64,000 nt of DNA from Rhynochetos jubatus (Eukaryota > Chordata > Aves > Eurypygiformes > Rhynochetidae): NCBI GenBank assembly GCA_027574665.1, contig CM050652.1, positions 10,954,589 to 11,018,588 on the forward strand. Reading direction: 5' to 3'. The position numbers were made by a program, and so were the translations under genes. Positions 1-12,695 of this stretch are shown here, one piece after another (the stretch's first letter is position 1; each line of letters begins with the position of its first letter). The notes under the pieces are model-generated. The model was not told where the DNA came from. It was given only the letters and a program-made list of their open reading frames with translations, and did not search any database.

Positions 1-90
1 AAATGTTTAGTACACCGTTCTAATTTACCAGCTCTGGCAGAGCCTTCACAACAGTGAGGTCTTCTATACATATGTGCAAGGATGGCATTG

Positions 91-225
91 CAGAATCGGA
101 GCATGGATGAGGCTGGAATGACTTGCGATGACCATCTAGTCTAACCTCCTTCCCAAAGCAGGTTGCTCAGATCCATGTCCAGCTGAGTTTGCAGTGTCTG
201 TGAGGATGGAGGCACAGCTTTGTAG
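91..225 (-). mobile_element. Old CR1 LINE 3'-end fragment
   Basis: Read on the minus strand this resembles the CR1 3' end. It contains diverged versions of the hallmark 'gatcatctagtccaacc' and 'caggttgctcag' stretches, and the terminal octamer-type repeat has decayed near 91-100. It is heavily mutated compared with the other CR1 tails in the window, so it is probably an old insertion. The upper boundary is approximate because similarity fades after about 225. The strand is set by the position of the 3' terminus at the low coordinate. Confidence 0.7.
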
Positions 226-1750
226 TTAAAATCTCTCCTAGACATTGCTTTCAGTCAACCTGTTTATAAATAATTCAGTCTTTTGTCTTGCGAGATTACA
301 CTGTTTCATAGTACTGAATAGAGAGTAAGAAACATAAGAGAAAACCTTCTAGGCCATATGTTACATTAGAGTGGAAGAAAATGAAGATGTTCCACATTGT
401 TAGAGTCACAAGATAATATTGACTAAAATGAAAGTTTGGCTTTCTTCCACCCCCCTATCTCCTGCTCCCGAGGGCTCCATAGGAATGTTCTAGAAAATTC
501 TTACTAGCAGATACAGCTGTGTGTAGAGAGATTGTTGTTTGGGGGTTCTGGAGCAATAGCTGCAACGACACAGCAGAGGATGTGTATCAGTTGTCTTTAT
601 AGCACTGATACACAATTTATTTACTACTTATGTTTCAAGCTCACTTCTCTGAAAGTTGGCTCGACTCCTTTCCATTAGTACTGACTACTGAAAAATACTT
701 CAAATGTCATCAATATGTGCAAATAGAGATATGGGAAAGGGAAAAAAAAATGGGTAATGCAGTAAATGCCGTTGAACGTTCAATGAGGGGCTGATTGTCA
801 CTGAGCTGAATTCATCTTTTATCTCAAGATTAGAATCGTAATACCACTGAGATTTCTTTGCTACTTGCTCAGAGAAGTCATTTGATTTATGATCTTTCAT
901 GAATGATCCATTAACATTTTTTGTGCGTAGTAGTAAAACTTTCCAAAGACAGAAATATTACTTGAGTGTTTAATTTCAGTGCTTGAGGCCATCGTGAAGT
1001 CACTGAACAGAATGATGAGGCAGATGACCATGGTCGTTACGCAGTAGTCTAAAGAAGAGCAAATCAGACTTCCTGAATTACAATTTTGTTCTGTCTGTCC
1101 TTCAGGTACACTCTGCAGACCTGAAAAACAATAATAAAAGATCTGACAATGTAATGTGTGCTGATGTAGTGGCTGACAGTGTTGGTATTCAGTTTTACTA
1201 GTCATATTGGAAGAAAAACCCCTCTCAGCCTAGCGTTCAAATATGCGTTGATATCAGTGAGACTACTCTCATCAGTGTATTTGTATGCTTACGTTGCTGA
1301 GGCGTCTCTGATGCGGTTTTTACTTGGCGATGCCACTGAAGAGTGCGTTACTTGCAGTATATAGGGTAATTTAATGCTAATTAAATCATTGAATACAGTC
1401 ACTGGATGAAATGGTGAATTATGTCCTGATTTGAGACTCAGGGAATTCTAAAAAATGTAGTGGTAAGTCATGCTATTTTTTGCATTTTTGCAGAGAATAC
1501 AAATAATTCCAGTTGATTATTTTTTTTTTTTAAATCTAACAGCATCTTGCTGGGTACTGACAGCTGTGGGCAGATGGAAACAAGATCATGAGCAAAATAT
1601 AAATTGCTGGAATGGCTAGTGGAAACCTAGAGTAGGACTGAAGTAATATGCAACTTGAGGGATAATTAAGTAACTTCATCTCAGCTTCTTCCTACTCCAG
1701 AACTGTATTTTTTGTCTTACTTGTATATTGAATTAATCGCTCACTGGTTT

Positions 1751-1829
1751 TACATATATATGTTTTATGTGTATATATGTATATATGCATGTATATAACT
1801 GTATACTTACATATTTACATATATATAAC
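1751..1829. repeat. TA/TG-rich microsatellite
   Basis: An interrupted run of TATA and TGTATA dinucleotide units with several ACATATATAT blocks. It is typical imperfect simple-sequence DNA in an AT-rich intron. No coding or promoter function is implied. Confidence 0.85.
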
Positions 1830-4800
1830 GTGCCTAATTATTGTGAGGAACTGAGGTGTTTTGCATTTGTTCAAATGTTGTGGTTTTTGCCTGCTCTGTG
1901 AATCCTAGGTTGATCCTGAAACACAGATCAGTTTTCTTGTGCAGGTCAGCATGTTTTTTTCTTTGCATAGTTTTTAATATTCAAGGATTTTTCGAAATTA
2001 CTGAAATATATTTTACGCACATAGATGTCATGATTCTTTTCAATTGCTTGTTCATTTTGAGTCCACTCATTCTAGAACTAAATTATAAATCTATTCTTTC
2101 AAAAATTAATCTTTGTCTTAAGCAGTTAAAGTTTGCCTGGCTCATTGGAGTACAGGGCTACTTTTGAGACTTCAATCCTAAATAAAAAAACCTGTCGTTT
2201 TTTAGAAAGTATCAGTAATACATGGTTTGTTTATGTGTAACAGTTGCATCTTTTCACCTAATTTTTAGCTCAGGAATGCAACGCGGATGTTAGTGATGTG
2301 GGTGCTGCTTGTGTGTTAATTCTTAACATCACATAAAGTAGGTGGAAATGACATAAAAATAGGTAAGTGATTGATAGTTTTGTGTTATGGAAGTGAGAAC
2401 AACAAAAAAAATGCAGAAAATGCAGAAGAAAGAATATTCGTTTTTCTCAACATAGATTAAGTATGTGATATGAGTTTATATTATTTATTTTTATATAAAG
2501 TTTTCTTGTACATATATAAACTAATAAGGTGTTTGGGAATTGTCCTTTGTATAATGCAAGAGCTAAAGGCATTATATAGTGATGCCACTAATGTATCATT
2601 CTGACAGTCTGCTGCAAGCTTGAGTGAATGTCTCTAAATGGACAAGTGCTGAATTTGCTTTTGTCCGAAGCAGTAGATCCATACAGAGTTGTGAAATATG
2701 AATGCTACCTTGTTTGGGATTTTTTTTTTGCTGGTTGGTTTTTGGGTTTTTTTAAAATCTGAATATACCTTTGCTTCTTTTTGATCTGGACAATGCTGAA
2801 TATTTAGAATATATTTAGCTACAAATGGTACTTCTTTTATATATATGCCTTTATTATAAATTTTATGTTTGTTGATGGTTGATGATGGAAAAAACAAAAA
2901 AATATATAATTCTTCAAAGATCTTTCTTTGTGCATCTCTGCAAGTAGTTTTGTTACAGTTGCTCATATGGGGTTAATATTTTTGTTTCTCTTCTGAATAA
3001 TTAGTCCTAATTTTTGAGCTGTTTGTATGAAGTACTTCCTGTCTGTCTCACAAACATTATTCTTAACTTGCTATCTTGAAACGTCTCATTCATTGCTTCC
3101 AGTTATTAATCTGCCAAAAAATGTTTCTCATTTGTTGGTGTCTCACTACATGCCTGCACAGAACACACCCTTTCAACTAATTTGTCATCAATGTCTCTCC
3201 GGTTGTGCAGCAGGTGGCTTTTTGCACCACTTTTCCTTTAGTTCTTCCATTTATAGTCAATAAAATTTCCTTTTATTTTTAAATTGTTTCTTAATTTGAT
3301 CTGACTTCTCTTTCCCAGATCACAGGGAATGAGAGGTCAGGCAGAGGGATGTTGAGCAGTTGTTTTTATTTTGCAGGAGCAAGGAGGACAGTAGGTAATT
3401 GAAGAACTCTGCAATAGCCTCTGTGCTTATTCTGCTGCTGATACAGTTATTCCCTCAATCCCCTGCTCATGTTTCTCTTAATACATTAGGTCTTAATTAT
3501 AATTTTAAAACTCTCAAGAAATGAAAGATTCCTGCTTATGTGATCAGATCATATTTAGCAACATGAAATTATATATTAATAAATAACTAATTAATCATGA
3601 CAGATTACATAGCTACAGCATTTCTCTTTTACAGTCCCTTGCCTTAGGGGTTGTAGTCTTCTGAGGACATGATGGATAACTTGTCTGCTTTTTTTGTTTG
3701 TTTTATGCTGTCTCGAAGCATGAACTGGATGCCTTTGAAAGTATTTTATGCTTTGCTGTGGCATAAGCTGTTAAGAAAGGGGTCACGGGAGAGATACCTG
3801 ATGATTACTCACTAAGTCATACACCTGAAATCTCATTTTCTGGGAAAAGAAGAATTGTCTTCAGTTAGTCCTACATTGTGCCTTTAAATGTTGGCCCTGA
3901 AGTAAGTTTGTAGGAGTCTTTCATCCATGAAGTTTGTACCTTGCTAGTGGTTCTATCTTGTGGATAACTGAAGGAATAAAATATCTTTTTTTTTCTGGTT
4001 TCTGCAAAAATAGATGTGTCTTACTAAAAACAAGATGAATTCTTTGAAACTGAATATTTTTATTTCTTGAATCTAAAGAAATCTTTTTAAAATTCTGCAA
4101 GCGATCAGAAGCCTATAAATATGAAATAAAAAAATACTATGTATATTGACATAAAAAAGTGATTTTTGTGTGACAGCTTCCATTCGCTGCACTGCTGGCT
4201 GATATAGGTGAAGCCACTAAGCCATTAAGTTGTTAGAAAAGCACAGTAATGACTTTCTCACTTAAGAGAAGTCATCTCTTGCTTGATACAGTAGTTTTTT
4301 AAACATTGATATAGGAGAAAAAAAACACCAGGTCTTTTATTTTCCTCTTTTTGAAACAGTTACCTAAATGGGGTTGTTAACAGGTTTGGACCCTTATTTC
4401 CCTGGAGTACATCTTCACTTGATGCAGATTATCAGACCACAGTGGAATTTGGCTGGTGCTACACTTCTGGCATTCAGTTTTGCAGACAGTAAGATGCAGG
4501 CTGAAGTTTGTTGTATTTCACTATGTGATATGACTCCTTCTTGAAGCCTTGCTTTAAATCCAGATTCATATTTTCATATCCTCTTCCTTATCCTAAGTAT
4601 TGTGGTACTCTGTATTCTCACTCCCTGACTTTAATTGAAAGTAGCTGTTTAAAATACTGTATGACTTCACAGGTCTTTATAATGTGTGCTTAATCATTTT
4701 GGTTCCTGACGCATTTTTTTCACTCCATAGCAGTTGTTCCATTTGTGCCTGTATTTCCTTCTCTTCCTATTACTCGGAATGATCTATATAGAAGCCCTTA

Positions 4801-4923
4801 GCAACCTCAAATTCAGCAGATTCTCATTTTAAAAGCTCTATTTATGCCGTATTTACTCATTCAGGAAGGATTATGACCCTTAGTTAAATATGGGAAACTA
4901 AAGTAGCTAGAATTTAGTACAGT

Positions 4924-5010
4924 TTAAACCATTAGTGTAGGTACATATAAGGTGATAAGATTTCTTCTTAAGCCATAGGGTAAGTATGTACAAGGCAATA
5001 AGATTTCTTC
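4924..5010. repeat. Imperfect tandem duplication, unit about 44 bp
   Basis: Two adjacent copies (4924-4967 and 4968-5010) align over their length. Both start with TTAA-CCAT and end with the identical AATAAGATTTCTTC-type block ('ataagatttcttc'). In the ungapped last 27 bp the copies differ at five positions, all transitions. This points to an old local duplication rather than a transposon. Confidence 0.75.
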
Positions 5011-5772
5011 ATCTCATTCCAGTTTTCTGCAACTTTACTGCCTCTTCCTGTAGTTTTATATAATCACAAAGTAAATTAAAACAAGGACACCTTCAGCAAG
5101 CACATGGTTATAAAAATGTATTTCTGTTTGTATATTGTAGACCAAAGAACTGATATATCGAGTGAATAAAGCAGTGAATGCAGAAAATTCAGATGAGTCC
5201 TAAGAGAGTACTAAGTACCAAGAGAGTGCATGGAAGCAGACAGAAAAACTACAAAGAAGCTTAATTTTACTGTGTTTCCAAAGATTTTGAGTCTTTTATT
5301 ATTTCAGAGGCATTTTGAGTCTTATGAAGTGATTCGTAAGGGTGGTGTGTTTTTCATTTACTAAAAAAATCTAAAGTATTAAGTCCTGGTTCCTAATTCT
5401 ATGATCTGCTTATTGCATGAGACCGACAAAATACTATGTACCGAAAGAGTGGCTGAACACTGCAGGGTTACAGTGTTTTGAAGATGAAGGATGAAGTAAA
5501 TTCCTTGTGTTCTAAAGGACTTCTGTCATTAGCATCAGGGAGGAGAGGATTCAATCCAAGAGTGGAATTCAGCTTGGCATTTTGGAAACACAGGACTGGA
5601 ACTCTGTGTTTTGTTCCTCATTTATTTAATCTATAGCATTAAATCTAAGTACTTTTTCTTGTAAAGATAAAGGAAAAGTCTACGTTTATAGCAAGAAACC
5701 GCAATGTCTTCAGGGAGAGAAGGAGAACCTCTGTACAGGCAGCAAGCTTTGAAGTTTCACCTTTCTAGTGCC

Positions 5773-6051
5773 CTATAGCTCCTTCATCTTTAAGAGAGTT
5801 TTATTCATGGTCCCTCTATAGAACCTGAGAAACACCACCAAACCAAGTATAATTAACAGCCAAGGTACAATACCTATAATGATGCTAAGCTGTAGAATGA
5901 CAATTTCTATTTTATTTTTGTGTTCTGTTTCTGAGAAGGCATAATGCAGGTGCATGTGGGACAGATGTTTCATTTCTTGGAGAGAGGTGACTACTCCCTT
6001 GGGTACCTGAATTTTAGAAAATAGAATCTTCCTCTTTGTCACAACCTTTGG
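5773..6051 (-). other. Unrecognised open frame with one predicted membrane segment
   Basis: An uninterrupted minus-strand frame runs from just below a stop at 6052-6054 to a stop at 5773, about 90 codons. There is no ATG at its beginning (a GTG lies at 6040-6042). The C-terminal half contains a long hydrophobic run (IIIGIVPWLLIILGLVVFL) followed by a basic FRFYRG-like stop-transfer stretch ('LRFYRG') and a short polar tail. That is the look of a single-pass membrane protein end. I do not recognise it. It could be a fossil of a retroviral envelope tail, an old retrocopy, or chance in T/A-rich DNA. No flanking LTR or CR1 sequence was seen. Confidence 0.2.
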
Positions 6052-9000
6052 TCACAATCACCACCACCAAAAACAACAAAAAGAAAGGTTGTGGAAATTT
6101 CATTCTTTTTAATCCACAAGATGCATCTGTGAGATGGTTAGAATATTGACAAGGAGCAGGAGCTGTCACATCTGTACCAGCTCAGGTGTTGAAACAGACC
6201 TGGTCTCATCATCATTTTTCTCACGTTTCCCACTTGTGCACTGTATTCCCCTCACACTTGTGTGTCTTGGATTTCTGTTGCCAGAGATACATTTAGATAG
6301 ATTAAACCGGCCTGCTATTCATTAATATTTCATTTATATGGGGATTAGATTTGAATCCATTAGCCAAATCCACTGTATAATTTTAGTATTTGAAATTTAT
6401 TAAAATGTATGTTCTTCATATGTGATACATAAAATACATATTATTAATAACATACTAAATATAGATTTTACTTTAAAGCTTATATGTGTGTACTATATAG
6501 AGATGTGCATTGATGCAGTAAAAAAATATCCATAGTTTACGTGAAAACATTTAATATTTCTTATTAAATATGAATAGGAAAAGTGGGTTTATTTCCAGTT
6601 CTTGTGCTGCCATTAACTGTGCGTAGAACTGCATTGTTTGTGGTTACTAAATTTCAAATTCTAAAAGGACCTTTTCTTTATTTGTACAAAAAGGGTGATA
6701 TGCCTATATAGTGAAGCTTTCTGCTTGACAAATCCAATTCTTCATCTACCTAGTCCATGTCATTCCTTTAATAAACTGATCAAGGTCTGGCTCAACAGAC
6801 CTGGGCTCCTCGCTCACGTCTCCTAACAGAAGGCCATTCTAGGACCTTCTGCTCTGCCAGAGACCTCCTAATGACCTGCTCTAGTTTATTCTTAAAAACT
6901 TTACGCCCTTTGTTGTTGTGCTAATGCCGTCCTTATGCTTATATACCCTTTTCAGGGCTGGGCTTGCTTTCTGTCTTATTTATTAGGTTATGTTACTCAA
7001 ATTCTGTCTCCTTTCCGAAGACAGATTTTGTGTTCTTCACCAGGGATCGTGGCGGCCATTTTCACCACTTCATCCACTTGCCATTCATCTCTTTGGCATA
7101 ATGAACAAAACACATACACAGTATCCCAGAGGTGTCGAGTGATCTTTTTTGATTATATGAATATATCTCTCTTTTTTCTGGAGATACTTGTGCTTTCCAA
7201 TTTGCTATGGCTGGGGAGAGGATGGAAGGAATTCATGTTGATGGACAATATATGTGTTGTAAGCAAAATTGTTGGCACTTTTTAATAGGTGATCTACATA
7301 AAACCAACATGTGATAGCATCCTTTTCTGAAATGAGTTTTCAGTCTACAAGCAATATAATGTGAATTGGCAAAATAATTAAAAAATTGCAGAAAGCATGA
7401 GGTAGAAGAGAGAATGTTTTTGCATTATTTTCTCTATTTCTAGTTCTTTTCCTTCTCAATTAATGCAGCTACTGCTTGAATTTATTGATCTTGTTAGGTG
7501 CTTTAAGGACTAGAAAGCCCACTTCTCTCCTAGAAAGTACCACTAGAAGTGGTAGTACCTTGGCAGATGGAAGACAAAATTTTAATAAATTATTCCAGAA
7601 CAGCATTTCCAGACAGTCTTTTGATTGGCTTTGTTTGGTTTTGTTAACACCTAATTAAAACTTCTTATAGAGAGAAATCTTCATTGAAGATGAAGCATAT
7701 CTCTACAGCTAGTTCAGTTTGAGTGTCACTAAGATATCCTTTGAAATGCTAACAAAAAGTTAGAGCAAAGTGAAGGAAGAACAGAGTTTATATGTGTAGT
7801 GTAGTCATCATTACTTTCTGAGTGTTTTGGTAATATTTAATCCCCAGTATTTCCATTAAAAACCAGAGTAATCATTTTAAAATAATACTCCATTTGTTCA
7901 TTTAAAGGGACTATTTCTAATTAGAGGGTCTACTTTAAAGTAATCTGTAAAAACAAATAATAAATAGTAAAAAATCAGGAAGTGCTGCAATTATTTTAAT
8001 AAATTCATTCTGGTTTTAATTTTATTTGGATTCTTACACTGTGCATAGCTCTACAAAATCTGAAAGTCCTCCAGAACCACTACAATCAACAGTATCTTTC
8101 ATGTATTTTGTCTTCTTGCAATCTTCCCAGAAAAAACCCTACTGTACTGTATGGTCGTTTGCATCAGATATTGTTCCATTCTAGAATACATGCTGGTATA
8201 TTTTGATATTGGAGAAACCAATGCATAAAACAATGTCCATCCTTCCCAACTTGTAAGATGCACAAATACTGTTATCGGGAGTAGGTTGCAGTATATAATA
8301 CGGATGTCTCTTGTTTTATAGAGATAAATAACTTGTTGAAAAATTATGAGTGTGTACTGAAGAGTCTATGACTCTGCATTGTATTTCCTCTTTTTCGTTG
8401 AGCTATGATACGAGCTTAATTCCACCTTCTCTCCTTGACATTTTTATTCTCATTTCCTCTCCTGGGTGTTTCGTATTTTAATGAGCTTTTACTGTGCTTC
8501 TCTAGCTATCAGCATGTGGCAGCTAAGCCAGTCAGCAGACAGCGCACGGCATTGCCAATTAATTTATTTTATTTGACACAGACACAACAGTGTGCTAGAC
8601 TTCTGTGACTTCTTCCGAGAATTATTTATAGAAGTGTCTGGGACATAACGTCAGGTCTCTAATGAGGAGTAGAGAAGTTGTTCATTTAAAGAAAAAAGTA
8701 CATGGCAGTTTATCATTTATACTTTTAATTAAGAGTGTAAAATATCTACTCTGTAAAATATTCTTTCAGCAATCTTAGATGTTGAATTTATGTGATTTCA
8801 TTATTATTCCATATGCTAAAAGTTGTGTTTTAATACTTTGCTTTTTATGCACCATTGAATGCATATTACCCGAACAGTTCTGATTATGCAGTAATTTTAA
8901 ATTCTGTTATGATAGGAAATGCAATTGCTAGTTTCAAAGCAAGATTTTGTAACTGATTAATACATACAAGATCCAGCAGAGCATCACTTAAAGTAATGAC

Positions 9001-9791
9001 CCATCCAATTGGATATGCTACTATATAACTGCTATTTTATGTTCAATTTTACCTTATTTTTTTCTCTTCCCCGCATGCTTTTAATGGAAAGAATACATTT
9101 CCTTTGGATTCGTAAATCCTTGTTTTGATAAAAATGAACAAAGTCTATGCAGTTTGTAATATTTTCCCATTTATAATTCTTTACCTTTCAAGGTATGCAG
9201 TTAAATAAATAAATAAGAAGAATGTTTTCAAATCAGCTTGTGGATGTTTTCAAACTAAATACAGGTTGCTACAATGTTTGTAACAAATCTGATAAATTTT
9301 GCACTCTGGAGTATGTGTACAGTCTATATTTAGATCATGCAGTTTGTAGATACACACTCCTGCGATTTATGTATGTGTCTCAGAGTGTGCTCTTGTTTAT
9401 TTGTTTAACCTCTGTAAAGGGGGTGGATGATACACTCCCCAACTCCCCTAGCTCCCAGTTTTTTTCTATTACTCTCTCTTAACTAGTTTCTAATAACTGT
9501 GAAATGGTTTTTGTGTGACTTTTTTGAGCTGGACACTTTCCTGCAGTTTTGTATGGAAAGTCTGTCTAATAAATTCAAATTTTGGATTCCACTCGGAGGA
9601 CCAGTTTCCTTGGACACAGTGTTTGGTTTGGAGCCACTATAATTTTTCCTTTGCTTTGGCCTTTTGCTCATGCTGAACTTTGCAGGAGAGAAGTAGATGG
9701 CTTAAAACATGCATCTAAATTTGAAGAGTTGAAGTTCAGGTTACTGCCAGAATAGTTCTTCGAATCACTGTGTTTGGGCGTTATGGAGAAA

Positions 9792-9818
9792 GTGTGTGTG
9801 TGTGTATATGTACACACA
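9792..9818. repeat. (GT)n microsatellite
   Basis: A short GT run of about seven units followed by TATATGTACACACA. Its ends are partly self-complementary. Confidence 0.85.
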
Positions 9819-12200
9819 GAAGTCTGTATAAGCCAGTACAGAAATCTAATTTAAAATACTTTAAAGTCACAAACACCGTTCCTTCTTAGCCCATAGTAAA
9901 ATGAAATGGGAGTACAACTTCCCAGTGACAGTTGAGAGTGTGTAGCATTCTGTGTAATTTAACATAAGCTCTACCTTCAAGAGTTTCTATAATACCTGAT
10001 TACCATGGCTACAGATGGAAGCCTCTGTGGCTGCACGCATGTACATAAAAATATGCACTTGCAAATGTATTGTCTTTCTGTGCCCACTTTTAAATGCCAC
10101 AATATTTGATTGCAAATATTTGTTCCATTCATAACAGTAACTAGTCGGTGATATCTTTAAAGAAATCAATGAGTCAACTTCATTAAACAGGATGTGGAAG
10201 TGTAATACATTCCACAATCTAAAACAAGATTAATGGACTGCTGAGGAGTTCCCTTCTGTTCTCCCCAGTGTATGTGTAGACGCTGGATCAGGGAACAGCA
10301 GCTGACATATTTTTCAGGTATAGTAAATAGCTCTCAGGCTTTTCAGATGAAGTTGTACCTGCCTTGTATGCAGGCCAGGGCCTATACATTGAATAAATCA
10401 TCAGAAGTGTATTCCAGTTCTTTTAAGAGAACATGGTAGTGCTCTCTATTTTTTATTGATTGCATTTGCAGGGGAAAATTGAATCCATTCCTTGTCAAGG
10501 CCCCTAAACCTCATGTCTTAAAGAAGAGGGAAAAAAGGAAAAGATGGATGGAGTTCAGTGGAATTAGCCAGAAAGAATGATGTTTCCTATTGTGTGATGA
10601 TAAATTTCATTTTTTCATCTTGTCCATATCAAGTGAAAGGTAGCAGCTGAAGTACTTTGAAGTAGTGATCTTCAAAGACTTCTTTTAGCAGAACTGGAAA
10701 TAAGCTTATTGTAGAGTTGTCTCCAACTAGATTTTCTGCCAATTATCAGTCAAAAGCTCTTTGCTCTACAGAAGTTAACTCAAAAGGAATGGTGTGTTTC
10801 TAGGATATACAGCATCTCAGTAGGTGTGTCTATAACACTTCTGAACAGTTTATTTTAGTAATTTTTTTTTAATAACAGAAAAATAAATTAAATTCTCACT
10901 ATATTCAAGAAGTCAGTATAAACCCATGTCTCTCAAATCAGGGTATTCTGACAGGTGCTGTGATCTCTACTATGAGCTAGTGAAAGTAGCACTACATTGA
11001 TTTTTATGTGCAAGCTGAGAATCATGATATTTTAGTAGGAACCTTTTTAAGAACAGTTTATTGCTGTTTATGAGCATTTTTGCTTGTTTTTCTTTGGTTG
11101 GCAAGTTTTGAATCCATTGCTGTAGGCTTTGAACCAGAGCTAGAGGTATTGGTTTGAAATTGCCTGTTATCAGAGGTAAAAAAAAAGGAGACGATTTACA
11201 GCTTGCCTTTTAAAGTCCAGAGTGCTTCTTTAGCAGAAGCAAAAGACTAATATAAGTTGTGGAAAAACACTTAGAGAAATAAATTGTTAAAGCTAATGGC
11301 ACCTTTTTCCTTATTTACTGATTACTGGATTATTTAACATAAATGTGGGTGAATATCAAGTATACTTGTAGATAAAATGAAACAAACCAACAAACAAAAA
11401 ACCCTGCATGAAGAGAGCAAGTTTGAATTGCAAATAGCAAACTGCTCCAGGAATAATTGTTTTAATGATTGTACAATCAGCTATTTACATATCAGTCCCA
11501 ACAAATAAAGTCTATGTGTCTGTTCCAGGCACAAATAGTTGTCATAATGAGAAAGTGAATTAAGGGGAAGGTGATATATGTCGAACCTTACATTGTGTGC
11601 TGTTAAAATTTATTTCTGAAATGAGACTTGGGCATTTAACTGTGAATTTCTGGAGTGCAGGAAGATCTGTTTTTCAGTACCTGAGAACAGGTATGTTACA
11701 TATCGTTAGTAACCTTTCCTCAGATTTATTTTGGTTTACGTCTGTTAGGATGCTCTGTTCTTGTTGCTCATTTGATTCCACATTACTTATTTTTATAATT
11801 CCAACTTCATGTGTTAGGTTGTCTTTTATTCCCCGTGCTGCAAGTTCTTGGATTTTTTTAGGGTGTTGTATTTTTCTCTGGGAGAAAGTTATAGAGGAGA
11901 AAGGGGAAAGTGGGACATAAATAAGATCATAGAACGTTTGACTGTGATGGTAAAGTATCACTTCTCCACAAATATTACAGCAAGATTTAGTAACCTGTAT
12001 TTCTTGCTTTATAGCCTAATCTCAGCACGTCTAATAAAATGCTGAAATTATCAGTTCAAATATATCCATGCAGTACTTCAGTGCTATTTGTAGATTGTTT
12101 CCGTAGTTTCTCCTTTTTTTGTATATGCATGTATTTTAGATGTATATTTTTTAATATATGACTATGCATGTGCTAAGGTGTGTGTCAACATACAGGTCCA

Positions 12201-12231
12201 TATGTGTGTGTGTGTACATATATATATATAA
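12201..12231. repeat. (TG)n-(TA)n compound microsatellite
   Basis: A TG dinucleotide run passes directly into a TA run. It is simple-sequence DNA in the intron. Confidence 0.85.
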
Positions 12232-12419
12232 AACTCTTCAATACATTTTTGGATGATGTTACAAAGACATTCTGCCACAGGAAATCTTGTAGGAAATCCT
12301 TTCTTCAGAAGCACTGTGTCACATTTCATATATGAAGAGTTTCTTTTCATAGGGTGCATAGTCACCAATTTTAAAAAGCATTTATAAGCATGATTAACTT
12401 AGAAATATATTTTTCCTGA

Positions 12420-12695
12420 TTAAATATTTTGCTGAATAGGGGTATCAGTGGTCTGACCAGGGTGGTAAAGTCTCTGGCAGATTTGGGGGTAGAGGCTGCA
12501 GCAATTTTAAGTCAGGTCACAAAGCTAAAGAAATGCATTGGTTTATATTGTTACGGGGCCTGTGAATTCACAGAGGACCCTGAACCTAAATGCTTTGTCA
12601 GCTGTCAAAGAGGTAAGAATTATTGCCTCTCATGTGCTTTAAGGAAGTGTCATAAGCTCCAGTGCTCTAAATGCCACCAGGAACCATTGGCATAG
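12420..12695 (+). other. Unrecognised cysteine-rich open frame, possible fossil exon
   Basis: A frame of about 90 codons is open between a stop at 12417-12419 and TAG at 12693-12695, with no ATG anywhere. Its second half has ten cysteines in 47 residues, including CLSC and CSKC pairs separated by a further cysteine (C-x2-C-x4-C-x4-C-x2-C). That spacing resembles a zinc-binding knuckle. The segment 12440-12612 is bordered by an AG (12438-12439) after a T-rich stretch and by GTAAGA at 12613, so it could mimic an exon. It is less AT-rich than its surroundings. I cannot name a family. Options are an exonised or fossil segment, remains of an inserted element, or chance. No homologous exon is known to me in CACNA2D1. 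Confidence 0.2.
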
